A DNA stretch of 64,000 bases, from the NCBI RefSeq assembly GCF_002233675.1, contig NZ_NMUQ01000001.1, positions 2,709,356-2,773,355 on the forward strand, given 5' to 3'. Made by a program: the position numbers and the translations under genes. Each line of letters begins with the position of its first letter. The first letter of the stretch is position 1. The notes under the pieces are model-generated. The model was not told where the DNA came from, ran no database searches, and worked only from the letters and a program-made list of their open reading frames with translations. The stretch is from Paenibacillus herberti. GTDB lineage: Bacteria > Bacillota > Bacilli > Paenibacillales > Paenibacillaceae. This document shows positions 15,078 through 23,402 of the stretch, in pieces.

Positions 15078-16054
15078 CGTTTCCCCTCCGGTGCCGCCAC
15101 TTGCTTAGCTCCGACATCCCGTCCTAAATCTAAGGTGTAAATCCATTCTATCGTATCCCCATCCTTAAGTTTATAACTGCTGGAGCCGTAATTCGGGAAT
15201 ACTCCGTTTACTTTATACATCCACCCACTAAGCTCTCCGCCATCGAACTCATATATATTATTAATGCCTTCAATATAATTGCTGCCATAGATCGATGATT
15301 TCGAAAATTCAAGATGAATTTTCTTTTTTTTCATTTCGCGGAGAAGAACATCAAAGACGCTCTCTCCTTTCTCAAAGATTACTTTTTGTTTGGAATAAAT
15401 GACTCCATCCTTCGGCAGCAGTTCAAGCTTATCTTCATCAAATTGATCCTTGTTTGCGAGAATCGTATCGGCCTTTACCGACAAGGTTGCCGAATTGGAT
15501 TGCTTCTCCTTTGATCCTGATGAAGGTTTTCCGGTAGGTTTAGAAGTTACCGGCGCTGTTGGCTTTGGCTTGCCCGTGTTTTTACTTCCGCCTTGCTGCT
15601 TCGCCGGGCTGGTCGTCGGCTTTGGCTTGGCAGACGGAGCTTTCTCGATTACGGACCCGTTTGGTTCCGCTGTCGCCCCTGGAGCTGGCGTCGGTAAAGG
15701 AGTTGAACTTTCCTTCACCGCATTCGTCGGCTCTGTCTCCTTTTGCGGGCTCGGAAGTGGCGATTGCTGTGAATTCGGTGCACTAGGACTGCTCGTTGCG
15801 GATGGAGGAACCGTACTTGGCCCAACTGATGGCTGATTAGATGACGCTGGGTTCTGCCCCGTTTCATTGGCAGACGAAGAGCTTGAGGGCTCTTCCGCAG
15901 ATGTTGCAGAAGCCCCCTCTTGCATGGCTAATTGTCCCGATTTTCCGCCGTCTCCGCTTCCGTCTAAGAGGAACGCAGCTGCCAATATGGCGATAATTCC
16001 AAGAAATACGATCCATTTTTTTGCGGACAGCTTTTTCATATGTTTATGATTCAT
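15074..16054 (-). CDS. Membrane-tethered DUF4430 (transcobalamin C-terminal-like) protein
   Basis: The protein has a basic head and one hydrophobic helix (WIVFLGIIAILAAAFLL) without a lipobox. A Ser/Pro/Thr-rich spacer of about 150 residues follows, then a C-terminal DUF4430 domain (about 200-320) with GESVFDVLLREMKKKKI, SGWMYKVNGVFPNYGSSSY and WIYTLDLG. DUF4430 corresponds to the small beta domain of animal transcobalamin and intrinsic factor. The spacer would let this domain reach across the wall towards the S-layer protein encoded upstream. The gene overlaps the upstream gene by 11 bp. ATG 16054 or 16039 may be used. A role in passing corrinoid to the ECF transporter is inferred. Confidence 0.82.
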   Translation of the reverse strand: MNHKHMKKLSAKKWIVFLGIIAILAAAFLLDGSGDGGKSGQLAMQEGASATSAEEPSSSSSANETGQNPASSNQPSVGPSTVPPSATSSPSAPNSQQSPLPSPQKETEPTNAVKESSTPLPTPAPGATAEPNGSVIEKAPSAKPKPTTSPAKQQGGSKNTGKPKPTAPVTSKPTGKPSSGSKEKQSNSATLSVKADTILANKDQFDEDKLELLPKDGVIYSKQKVIFEKGESVFDVLLREMKKKKIHLEFSKSSIYGSNYIEGINNIYEFDGGELSGWMYKVNGVFPNYGSSSYKLKDGDTIEWIYTLDLGRDVGAKQVAAPEGKR

Positions 16055-19000
16055 TGTCGCTCAAATCATAGAGACGTGTTTGCCCATTCAGTAACCGGTT
16101 GTAGGCAACCATCGCATACATTGCTTGATCAGTAGCCATTGCATCCACCTTATTGACGCCTCCTATGTGATAAAATCCTCCATCAGACGCTGCAAAACCC
16201 AGAAGAGCCCCGATGGGGGAATTGCCGTTTTTGATAAATCTGTGATCGGTTTGCGGGTTAATTCCGATACTTGTCAGCGCGACTATAACCTGTGCGGCGC
16301 TCTCTGAATTAACGGTTTTGTTGCTGGCAAAACCTCCGTCCGCTCGTTGAACGGAAGACAACCAGGTAACAGCCTTGTCAACTGCCCCTTGAACCTTATT
16401 GTTCAAATGGTAGTACGGCGCTAAGCTTTGAATCGCCATTGCCGTTACATCTGGATCCGCCTCTTTTTGAAGCTCTCCGAGTACCCAGCCTCCACCTTCA
16501 AGCTGCCGCTTCAAGATAAAGTCCACTAGCAGATCCCTTGTTGTGCGAGTCTTAACTTCTACGGTAGAAGGAATGTCATACTGCTTGCTGTCGAGTGCGA
16601 TAAGCGCAAAGATCGGTCCATTAATGCCTTGTTTGATTATAGCGTCGAAATCCGCCAGTTTATCAAGTAAATTGTAACCGGCAATGTTTTCTGTACTTTT
16701 TCCAATCGACGCAAGAGCCAATATCGCACGGCTGTACTCCGTATACTTGTTACTGTGGAGAACACCTGATTTTTCTTTTAATTCCTTTTCCAGATTAGCA
16801 TAGTACTTCGCAAAGTAGGAGTCCGGAATTTCAATACCGGAACGCGCCAGACCTAGTACCGTCCATTCTCCTCCAAGCGTAGAGACGTCAGGATTAGGGA
16901 CGGATTTTTGTAAAAAGGCTGCGGTTAAAGCAATTTGCTGAGCAATCTGCTCTTTGTTATTCGGTTTTGCAGAATCATCCGGGGCAGATTTTTTATAATC
17001 AAACGCCCGCATGACCACAACCGCCGCCATTTCCCGCGTAACGCTACCGGATGGCTTAAATTCATTGCCTTGTCCGATCATCAATTGAAGCGATACGCTC
17101 GCTTGAACGGCGGTTTTGGCCCACGGGGATACCCGATTCAAATCCTTAATTGCAGACGTTGACGAGGATGACTGAACGTCTAACGCCCGAATCATCATGA
17201 CTGCCATTTGCTCTCGCGAGATCGTATCATGCGGCTTGAATTGAGATTGATAGCCGGTAATAAACCCAGCCCTATGAGCGGCCCCAACATAAGGAGCGAA
17301 CCATGCCTCCTGAGGCACATCCTTGAATGAACTAGACTCTCCAATGGCTGCTTTTAAGCCAAGCATAGAAACCATCAGCCGGGTGAATTCAGCTCTTGTA
17401 ATATTGGTTTTTGGAGTCAGCTTGCCGCCGCTTCCTTGAACAAACTCGTTTTGTATCGCTGCTTTCATAGATTCCAAGGCCCATGCCGAAATCTGATCTG
17501 CATCCGAATAGGACTGACCCAGATCAATGCTCGTGCTCGAATCTTCCTCGTTTTTACTGCGGGTCGTATAGGTCACGAATGTAGTAAAATGGTTTGTCTT
17601 TATTACAAGATCACTGCCAGAGACATAGGCATAAGTGATTTTTTCGCCCTCTCCTTTAGTCGCCTGTAATCCTTGATCATCAGACTCGTAAAGCTTGATC
17701 GGCGAGAACTTGTCACCTTCTATAAAGCCTGCAAGCTGACCCTTGCCGCCCTTTATTTTGAGCGTCAACAGTTTATCGAATAAGAAAGGCTTATCCACTG
17801 ACCCCATAATAAACGCATGACTAACTTTTTCCATCTCTTCATTATCTGCAAGGCCGTTCTGGACGAGTCCGCTCAGCCTTGAATCCTGAACATCCATCCC
17901 GGTGAACAGCTCCATGCTGTTGTCACCAGCTTTAAGCTTTGTTCCTTTGTCGATTTCGAAAGTGAAATCCCCTTTATTAGCGGTAAGTTTGGGAAGACCC
18001 TCTTTGGCATTCTCCACGTCAAGAATGATCTTGCGGGTCTCTTCGGGGATGTTGAGCGTAAACTGCTCTGTATCCCTCTGTTGCTTGGAAAGGTGCAGAA
18101 CATAATCCTGCTGCAAATTTCGCGGCACATCTACTACCGTTTGTTTCAGAGCTGGAACTGCTCCAGGCGGTGTTGCTGGTACAGGTGCAGCGCCGCCAGG
18201 TACCTGCCCAAAATCAGCACCAAGATTCAATGTGTAACGCCACGCTACACGATCATTTGGCTTAAGAACATATTCGCCCGCACTGTACTCTGGGAAAACG
18301 CCGTTGACCGAGTACATCCATCCACTTTCCGATCCACGGTCAAATTCGCTTAATCCATCGATCTCTTGTATATAGAGAGAACTTCCCGAACCAATGTAAC
18401 GAATCTTACCCGGCAGCTCCCGCTCCAATATCGAAAACGCCGTATCGCCCGCTTGCAGCACCGCTTGCTTGGAACCCAAAATCATTCCTTTTTGACTGTC
18501 ACCCGTGACAGAAATGGTTGCATAATTCCCTGTCGGGACTTCGACAGGAGGAGCTGTCGGTGGCTCCGGCTGTCCTCCTCCATTGTTAGGAGGTACAGAT
18601 GGTGAAGGTTCTGGCTCGCCTCCTCCATTTCCAGGAGGTGCAGACGGTGACGGTGACGGTTCGCCTCCTCCATTGCCAGGAGGTGCAGTCGGCGATGGCG
18701 ATGGCTCACCCGGAGTTACTATCGGCGCTTCTTTTATAGTTAGTGACTTCCTCGCACGCACCAAACGAGGCGCTGTATCCCCTTTATAACCTGATACTTC
18801 AATCGTGTAATTGCCGATCGCGTCTATACCGCTGCTGAAAACAGCTTCTCCACCAGCATAGGTGTCCAGCGTAACGCTGCCGATTTTCACCTGCACGCCA
18901 GCAGCTGGAACAACGACTCCCTCTGGTCCATTGCCAGACTTAGATGCCTTTTGAACCCATACCTTAAAAGGCTCGCCCACTGCCGGCTCGGCTGGCATTA

Positions 19001-20324
19001 CTTGAATTGAATGCGCGAGCTGAGTATCATCACCGGAATAGTAAATAACGACCTTATCGTCTGTACTCAAAGGATAAACACTTAAACTCGTTGCCGGGAA
19101 GAGCCATCTACCATCGCGGTAAACAGCGTATTTCCAGCCATCCGTGCCGCCGTATTTGCCTGCATCGATGTTATTTATAGAAGCCACTAATTTTCCGGAT
19201 GAGGAATCTGCAGCTCTAAATGGAATATTGGAATTGTTGAGAAGACGCTCCAGCGTCTCCAGAACGTAAGTGCCATTCAGATCTCCTTCAGTAATCGGCC
19301 CATCCGGTCCTTCCACTTGAAGAGAGACTTCATAAGCTTGACGGTCTCCGAAATCGTACAGTCGTTTCTTTCCTTTGTTAAAGGAATCATAAGCAACTAG
19401 AGCCTGTAAAGCTTGCTCGGTTGCCAAGGAATTGGAGCCGCCCGTAGGAGTATGAGAGAAAGCGCCGTTGCCTTTACGGAACGTCAGCAGCTTCTGAACC
19501 AGATTGCCTCCATCTTTCGTGAACCGGCTTTCTGTAGGATCAATGCCATGGGAAGTCAGCCCGATAATGGCCTGCGACACACTCTCGCTCGCATCCGCTC
19601 CCCAAGACAGATAACCTCCGCTCGGCGTCTGGTTGATCGATAACCAATTCACCGCTTTATCAACAGAGTTCCCAACACCGGCTTGCGCTGCGTACGGCGC
19701 TAACGCCGTCAATGTCATGCCTGTGAGATCGGGATCACTTTTACCGGTCCCAAGTGCAAATCCTCCGTCATCCTTCTGCCTCGCCACAATTGTAGAAACC
19801 AACATATCACGGGTCCACAAGGCAGTGTTAGGAACCGTATAATTACCGCTATCCAAAGCGATAAGAGCATATAATAGCCCATTTATCCCTTGATTCGTCA
19901 TTTTGGTATTGTTGTAAATGCCTTCAATCAGGTTATAACCTGCAAACTTGCTTGCATCCTGATTCGCGGCTGTCAGACCAATGACGATTCGTTCATAATC
20001 CGTTACTAATGAAAATGTCCCTTTTTTAGCTAAAAGTGTGCCATGCAATCCTGAAACATAGCTAGCAGGAAGGAGTTTGTCTGCTTTCGACAGGCCAACA
20101 GCCTGCCAATCATTAATCCCGCCTAAACCAAGAGTAAATTTCGATGCTCCTTCAATTGCAGCTTGGACCTCTGCCAGAAGCAGTTCGTTGGAAGCCTGCT
20201 TTAGATTGGATACGGGATTTTCTGTATTCCCATAAACTTGTCCTAATGTGGAAAACAACAATGTAATGGATAGCAATAACGACAGCGCGTACCTGCCGAA
20301 GGTGCTTTTTGCAGATCGTTTCAT
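16044..20324 (-). CDS. SLH-anchored protein with two alpha/alpha-toroid and two DUF4430 domains (putative cobalamin capture protein)
   Basis: A 1426-residue secreted protein; GAGGGT precedes the ATG. Approximate order: signal peptide (1-32); toroid 1 (40-322), a prenyltransferase/terpene-cyclase-like repeat fold with DDGGFALGTGKSDPDLTGM; DUF4430 (325-432, DGWKYAVYRDGRWLFP); Ig-like domain (440-530); Pro/Ser linker (535-600); second DUF4430 (605-690, SGWMYSVNGVFPEYSAGEY); beta-rich region (700-910); three SLH repeats (930-1115); toroid 2 (1125-1426). The toroids are homologous to each other: QGINGLLYALIALDS and QGINGPIFALIALDS, then a shared DPD-T motif. Toroid plus DUF4430 is the architecture of intrinsic factor and transcobalamin. 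The upstream cobalamin riboswitch supports B12 binding. SLH repeats would hold it on the cell surface. Binding itself is inferred. Confidence 0.85.
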   Translation of the reverse strand: MKRSAKSTFGRYALSLLLSITLLFSTLGQVYGNTENPVSNLKQASNELLLAEVQAAIEGASKFTLGLGGINDWQAVGLSKADKLLPASYVSGLHGTLLAKKGTFSLVTDYERIVIGLTAANQDASKFAGYNLIEGIYNNTKMTNQGINGLLYALIALDSGNYTVPNTALWTRDMLVSTIVARQKDDGGFALGTGKSDPDLTGMTLTALAPYAAQAGVGNSVDKAVNWLSINQTPSGGYLSWGADASESVSQAIIGLTSHGIDPTESRFTKDGGNLVQKLLTFRKGNGAFSHTPTGGSNSLATEQALQALVAYDSFNKGKKRLYDFGDRQAYEVSLQVEGPDGPITEGDLNGTYVLETLERLLNNSNIPFRAADSSSGKLVASINNIDAGKYGGTDGWKYAVYRDGRWLFPATSLSVYPLSTDDKVVIYYSGDDTQLAHSIQVMPAEPAVGEPFKVWVQKASKSGNGPEGVVVPAAGVQVKIGSVTLDTYAGGEAVFSSGIDAIGNYTIEVSGYKGDTAPRLVRARKSLTIKEAPIVTPGEPSPSPTAPPGNGGGEPSPSPSAPPGNGGGEPEPSPSVPPNNGGGQPEPPTAPPVEVPTGNYATISVTGDSQKGMILGSKQAVLQAGDTAFSILERELPGKIRYIGSGSSLYIQEIDGLSEFDRGSESGWMYSVNGVFPEYSAGEYVLKPNDRVAWRYTLNLGADFGQVPGGAAPVPATPPGAVPALKQTVVDVPRNLQQDYVLHLSKQQRDTEQFTLNIPEETRKIILDVENAKEGLPKLTANKGDFTFEIDKGTKLKAGDNSMELFTGMDVQDSRLSGLVQNGLADNEEMEKVSHAFIMGSVDKPFLFDKLLTLKIKGGKGQLAGFIEGDKFSPIKLYESDDQGLQATKGEGEKITYAYVSGSDLVIKTNHFTTFVTYTTRSKNEEDSSTSIDLGQSYSDADQISAWALESMKAAIQNEFVQGSGGKLTPKTNITRAEFTRLMVSMLGLKAAIGESSSFKDVPQEAWFAPYVGAAHRAGFITGYQSQFKPHDTISREQMAVMMIRALDVQSSSSTSAIKDLNRVSPWAKTAVQASVSLQLMIGQGNEFKPSGSVTREMAAVVVMRAFDYKKSAPDDSAKPNNKEQIAQQIALTAAFLQKSVPNPDVSTLGGEWTVLGLARSGIEIPDSYFAKYYANLEKELKEKSGVLHSNKYTEYSRAILALASIGKSTENIAGYNLLDKLADFDAIIKQGINGPIFALIALDSKQYDIPSTVEVKTRTTRDLLVDFILKRQLEGGGWVLGELQKEADPDVTAMAIQSLAPYYHLNNKVQGAVDKAVTWLSSVQRADGGFASNKTVNSESAAQVIVALTSIGINPQTDHRFIKNGNSPIGALLGFAASDGGFYHIGGVNKVDAMATDQAMYAMVAYNRLLNGQTRLYDLSDNES

Positions 20325-20366
20325 ATGTACCCTCTTTCGGATGAAATAGATTTAACATACCCATAC

Positions 20367-20397
20367 GAAAAAAGCCGCCCTTAAATAGGACGGCTTG
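20367..20397 (-). terminator. Riboswitch-controlled attenuator terminator
   Basis: On the minus strand AGCCGTCC pairs with GGGCGGCT (one G-U pair) around TATTTAA and is followed by TTTTTTCG. It lies between the cobalamin aptamer and the start codon, so it is the likely expression platform. Confidence 0.85.
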
Positions 20398-20502
20398 TAA
20401 CAACGTATGTATGTTGCCAATGAACAGACATCAAAGTAAATACACCGAAGTATATCTACCCTGAATTTCCAATTCTCACCCCCCGAAGAATTAAAAACAT
20501 TC

Positions 20503-20679
20503 GCGTGAAGGCAGGTCTCCTGGCTCATGAGTCATCGCTTCTCCACCCTTCCCAGTTTAGATAAAAACCAGTGGTTTATGTAGAGTCGCTCCTCAATTAC
20601 AGTGGCGGGACCGCGTCGGATTTGAACCGAACTTCCCTTTTAAGCAGACTTTGTATCCTAACAAATCTGCACCTTTACG
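20503..20679 (-). ncRNA. Cobalamin riboswitch (aptamer)
   Basis: Read on the minus strand, the region contains the conserved B12-box core: GACGCGGTCCCGCCACTGTA, preceded by GGTTCAAATCC, and GAGCCAGGAGACCTGCC near the 3' end. The outer P1 helix pairs CGTAAAGG with CCTTCACG with one mismatch. It precedes the 1426-residue protein and the ECF operon by about 180 bases with a terminator between. Binding of adenosyl- or other cobalamin should terminate transcription, so the genes are expressed when B12 is low. Confidence 0.95.
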
Positions 20680-20759
20680 TGTTTGTATATGAAATTGTCC
20701 TGTACATCATAACGGCTTTTCTATGGGATGTCTATGGAAATAGCCATCGTGGTAAAGTA

Positions 20760-20797
20760 AAAACCGGAACTCTTAAGTTGCAAGAAGTCCCGGCCTT
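20760..20797 (-). terminator. Terminator of the FusB-like gene
   Basis: On the minus strand GCCGGGACTT pairs with AGTTCCGG, followed by TTTTTAC, directly after the stop of the FusB-like gene and upstream of the riboswitch promoter. Confidence 0.75.
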
Positions 20798-20808
20798 ATA
20801 AATGACGT

Positions 20809-21462
20809 TTAACCTATAACAGAGTCAACAAATTTCTCTAACAACGAAGGGTCTGTAATGTTCTTATTACATTCATGACCATGTATACACAGATAGTTAC
20901 CGATTGCTCTATAGTAATCAGGCGAAGAATTTGCCGGCCTTTTTTTGGAGATGGCCGTAAACAGGGCAAGTTCTTCATGCCTATTGCATACAAAGCAATA
21001 GCCTTTTTTATTGGTCGGCGTATACCTGCCTTCGATACCAATGAATTGTCCATTCATATGATACACAATGAACAGCTTATTCGTGGATATATCGATCCAG
21101 CTAATATAAGTTACATACCGATAATCGATCGCCCCTAAATCAGGCAACTTTAACTTTTTATTTTTGGGAAATAACTTCTGAATTTGCTTATCTGTAATTT
21201 GCGGAAATTCAATTAAATAAGACTCTAACTCCATCAGATGCTTTGCAAAATCATCTGAAGATTGTAAATTGAAAATCGCTTCCAGCATGTGTTTCTGGAA
21301 GTTCGTACCGTTCGGAAACAGTTCGGCAATTTTGAGTTCTGCACTGTATCTCACTGATTCCAATATTTTTGAATCGGCATTTGCCCTGAGAGTTTGCTCC
21401 AATATCCCAGCTTGTTTTTTAATAAAGTTGTATTGATGATTAACGATAAATGGTTCACTCAT
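20809..21462 (-). CDS. FusB-family elongation factor G-binding protein
   Basis: The 217-residue protein has an N-terminal four-helix region (to about 120) and a C-terminal treble-clef zinc domain with GYCFVCNRHEE and NYLCIHGHECNKNI, giving the four-cysteine zinc site of FusB/FusC proteins. These bind EF-G domain IV and free it from ribosomes stalled by fusidic acid. Chromosomal FusB relatives in Bacilli may act in ribosome recycling rather than acquired resistance. The start has AAGGGGC eight bases upstream. The upstream leader on the same strand contains three possible hairpins and two short open frames, suggesting attenuation control. Confidence 0.88.
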   Translation of the reverse strand: MSEPFIVNHQYNFIKKQAGILEQTLRANADSKILESVRYSAELKIAELFPNGTNFQKHMLEAIFNLQSSDDFAKHLMELESYLIEFPQITDKQIQKLFPKNKKLKLPDLGAIDYRYVTYISWIDISTNKLFIVYHMNGQFIGIEGRYTPTNKKGYCFVCNRHEELALFTAISKKRPANSSPDYYRAIGNYLCIHGHECNKNITDPSLLEKFVDSVIG

Positions 21463-21727
21463 TAGGTACAGCCCCTTATTTTTTTATAGTGGAACAAAAT
21501 AAGGTGCAAAGCCAATTCGTGAAACCGATCTATGCTCATTTAGGCGATGTTGTTGTCACTCATTTTCGCCCATGCAAAGTATCGCCTTCAAAACAGGCTT
21601 TGCATGAGACCGGCCAATCCGGCAATCTTTTATTGCCATATCCATCAGCGCTCCTTTACACCTGAGATAATGAATATTATAAGGAAACCATTCTGCTGTT
21701 ACAACAGAATGGCGATTATAGAGCTAT
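21463..21727 (-). other. Structured leader region upstream of the FusB-like gene
   Basis: Read on the minus strand it holds GCCGG-attg-GCCGG (about 21619-21632), a long imperfect hairpin with arms CATGCAAAG/CTTTGCATG (21572-21607), and GGGCGA...TCGCCT (about 21542-21570). A 7-codon frame (MSDNNIA) and a 25-codon frame (21462-21539) follow; the latter overlaps the FusB start as TAATG. Neither frame has a clear ribosome site. Another inverted repeat CCATTCTG/CAGAATGG at 21686-21710 probably belongs to the end of the neighbouring gene. Confidence 0.4.
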
Positions 21728-22270
21728 TCATTTTGATGGAGTTTTTCTACGTGTGCGGAGATAAACATACGCCAATATCCCTAGAACCAAAGCGGCAATG
21801 GCGGATATGATCCAGATTGAAGCTTGAGAGGCTTTTGATTCATTTTCATCCGGAATGCTTGGCAGCGGAATCTCTTTCCCTTGTAAAAAAGCAAGTTCCT
21901 CTGTCGCCTCGCCAACGAGCTTACTGGGGGAACATAAAGGATTTTCCCACTTTCCGTTCTTTTCGGTTAGAAAAAATAAATACTGCTTCCCAACCTTACT
22001 TGGACCATTTAGATTGCCCCAAAACCCATCCTCACCAATCGAGACTTTATTTGCACTAACGCCCTTAAAGCTTGTTGTTACCGTTGATTTTACGATGTTG
22101 TGAACCCCGTTCGGGACAACTTTGTCCACCTTCCCGACAATAACGCCGTCGTATTTCGCATATGCTTCTTCCACGGACAGCAACTGTGCACAAGACAATG
22201 CTTGAGCCTGCGGCGAGTAGAACAGGATTAGCAGTAGAAGCGCGACTATAAGCGACGTAATTTTTTTCAA
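21728..22270 (-). CDS. Netrin/TIMP-like secreted protein with C-terminal membrane anchor
   Basis: Translation starts at TTG behind GGGGGAG. The 180 residues comprise a signal peptide (MKKITSLIVALLLLILFYSP), a domain beginning at the mature LSCAQ, a single C-terminal membrane helix (ASIWIISAIAALVLGILAYVYL) and a basic tail. The start ALSCA, the pattern YDGVIVGKVDKVV, FLTEKNGKWENPLCSPS and the paired cysteines fit the NTR (netrin, TIMP-like) fold also known from small Bacillus proteins. It would be anchored outside the membrane. Partner or target is unknown. TIMP-like inhibition of a protease would be speculation. Confidence 0.72.
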   Translation of the reverse strand: MKKITSLIVALLLLILFYSPQAQALSCAQLLSVEEAYAKYDGVIVGKVDKVVPNGVHNIVKSTVTTSFKGVSANKVSIGEDGFWGNLNGPSKVGKQYLFFLTEKNGKWENPLCSPSKLVGEATEELAFLQGKEIPLPSIPDENESKASQASIWIISAIAALVLGILAYVYLRTRRKTPSK

Positions 22271-22746
22271 ATCATCTCCCCCTCTTTGAGTTAAAGGGAC
22301 GGAGCAAACCGGGTTAAGGTTGCAGATGGCTGCTTTCCCTGTTTTCTACATGAAAAAAGACTGGAGAAAGGATCGAGGAAAAGTAGAGTGGGTACCTTTC
22401 AAGTTCGTTCGGCCAAGGCCTTTATCCGCCTGTGGGCCTTGATTTTCCTTTACCCATTTGTATTGCTCGACCGGTTGGGACAACCGCATAGATTCGGTGA
22501 CGGGGGTCGCTATGCCGGGGACAAAAGGAACAATGCGTTGGGAATATACTTGGGCGTTCAATAACGGATTGGGCGCATACGATTCGAACAAGAACTTCAA
22601 GCTTAATGAAACCGGGTACGCTGAAATGAAAAAAATATATTGTAATATTTCCAATATATTGATATACTTCGTTTCAGGAAAGGGTGGAATTGGAATATAT
22701 TCTAATTTTACCTAAAATTGTTTCAATAAAGGAGATTTTTTTTGAG
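22271..22746. other. Gene-poor interval
   Basis: This 476-bp stretch has open frames on both strands (for example 22346-22654 on the minus strand), but none has a ribosome site, recognisable domain or sensible start. The last part (22640-22740) is very AT-rich and should hold the promoter of the gene at 22747. I see no RNA gene or repeat. Confidence 0.4.
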
Positions 22747-23214
22747 ATGAATCGAATGATGAAATTTGCAACAACTGCTACAATGGCTGTCACTTTGTTG
22801 GTGAGCGGGTCCTCTGCATTTGCTAACGAGAATGCTTCTCCTGCTTCTCCTGCACCAAGTCCTAGCTTGGTTACTCCAACAAAAATCGGAATTTTCGATA
22901 CTTCAAATGTCATTTTCAACGCTGCACTTAAAGATGGCTTAAAATCAAGTTTCGATATCCCAAAGGGTTACGGATGGGTCAAAGTATGGGTTAAAAATAC
23001 TACTAATGCGGAAATGACTGTCCGCGTTACTCAAGGCAGTCTTACGGGGAAGGAGAAGATGAATTTTAAAGTACCAGCTAATAGTCAAGTGTCCGTAGAT
23101 GGAACTGCTGCGTGGTCAACTGGAGACTTTCATGTTGCAATCTCCACTGAGAACAGTGAAGCACTGACAGGTTTGTTATCGGTTAAATTGGCGACTACAC
23201 AAGGTGAGCTATAA
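22747..23214 (+). CDS. Small secreted hypothetical protein
   Basis: The ATG at 22747 lies 12 bases after AAAGGAG. The 155 residues start with a signal peptide (MNRMMKFATTATMAVTLLVSGSSAFA), then a short Pro/Ser-rich spacer. A beta-rich domain follows, with YGWVKVWVKNTTNAEMTVRV and VPANSQVSVDGTAAWSTGDF, which reads like a small jelly-roll or Ig fold. There is no anchor, cysteine or catalytic motif. Similar small exported beta-domain proteins are common in Paenibacillus, but I recognise no named family. A strong terminator follows. Confidence 0.7.
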   Translation: MNRMMKFATTATMAVTLLVSGSSAFANENASPASPAPSPSLVTPTKIGIFDTSNVIFNAALKDGLKSSFDIPKGYGWVKVWVKNTTNAEMTVRVTQGSLTGKEKMNFKVPANSQVSVDGTAAWSTGDFHVAISTENSEALTGLLSVKLATTQGEL

Positions 23215-23327
23215 TTAAATATATTCCATTGCTCAAAGGAACTTCGTCTGTTTATTATTGTAATTCAAAAATGCTTCATGACGAATCCTTGCGAAGTCCT
23301 ACTTCGGTCTAATTGAATAGTGTAAGG

Positions 23328-23402
23328 CAATAAGAACCGCCTTCGGCATCCAAACGAATCCTTCCGTAATGGAATTTTGGGACGAATCCGAAGGCGGTTT
23401 TT
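23328..23402 (+). terminator. Long terminator hairpin after the secreted protein
   Basis: ACCGCCTTCGG pairs with CCGAAGGCGGT across about 50 bases, and the inner part also folds (GGATTCG against CGAATCC). The hairpin ends with TTTTTCTG. Confidence 0.75.

Noticed and set aside
15450..15836. Glycine/valine-rich plus-strand frame of 128 codons
   Set aside because: It is the reverse of the Ser/Pro/Thr spacer of the DUF4430 protein, a common artefact of repetitive codons.
22346..22654. Open frame of 102 codons on the minus strand
   Set aside because: No ribosome site, no domain and a hydrophobic patchy composition; probably chance in the gap before the gene at 22747.
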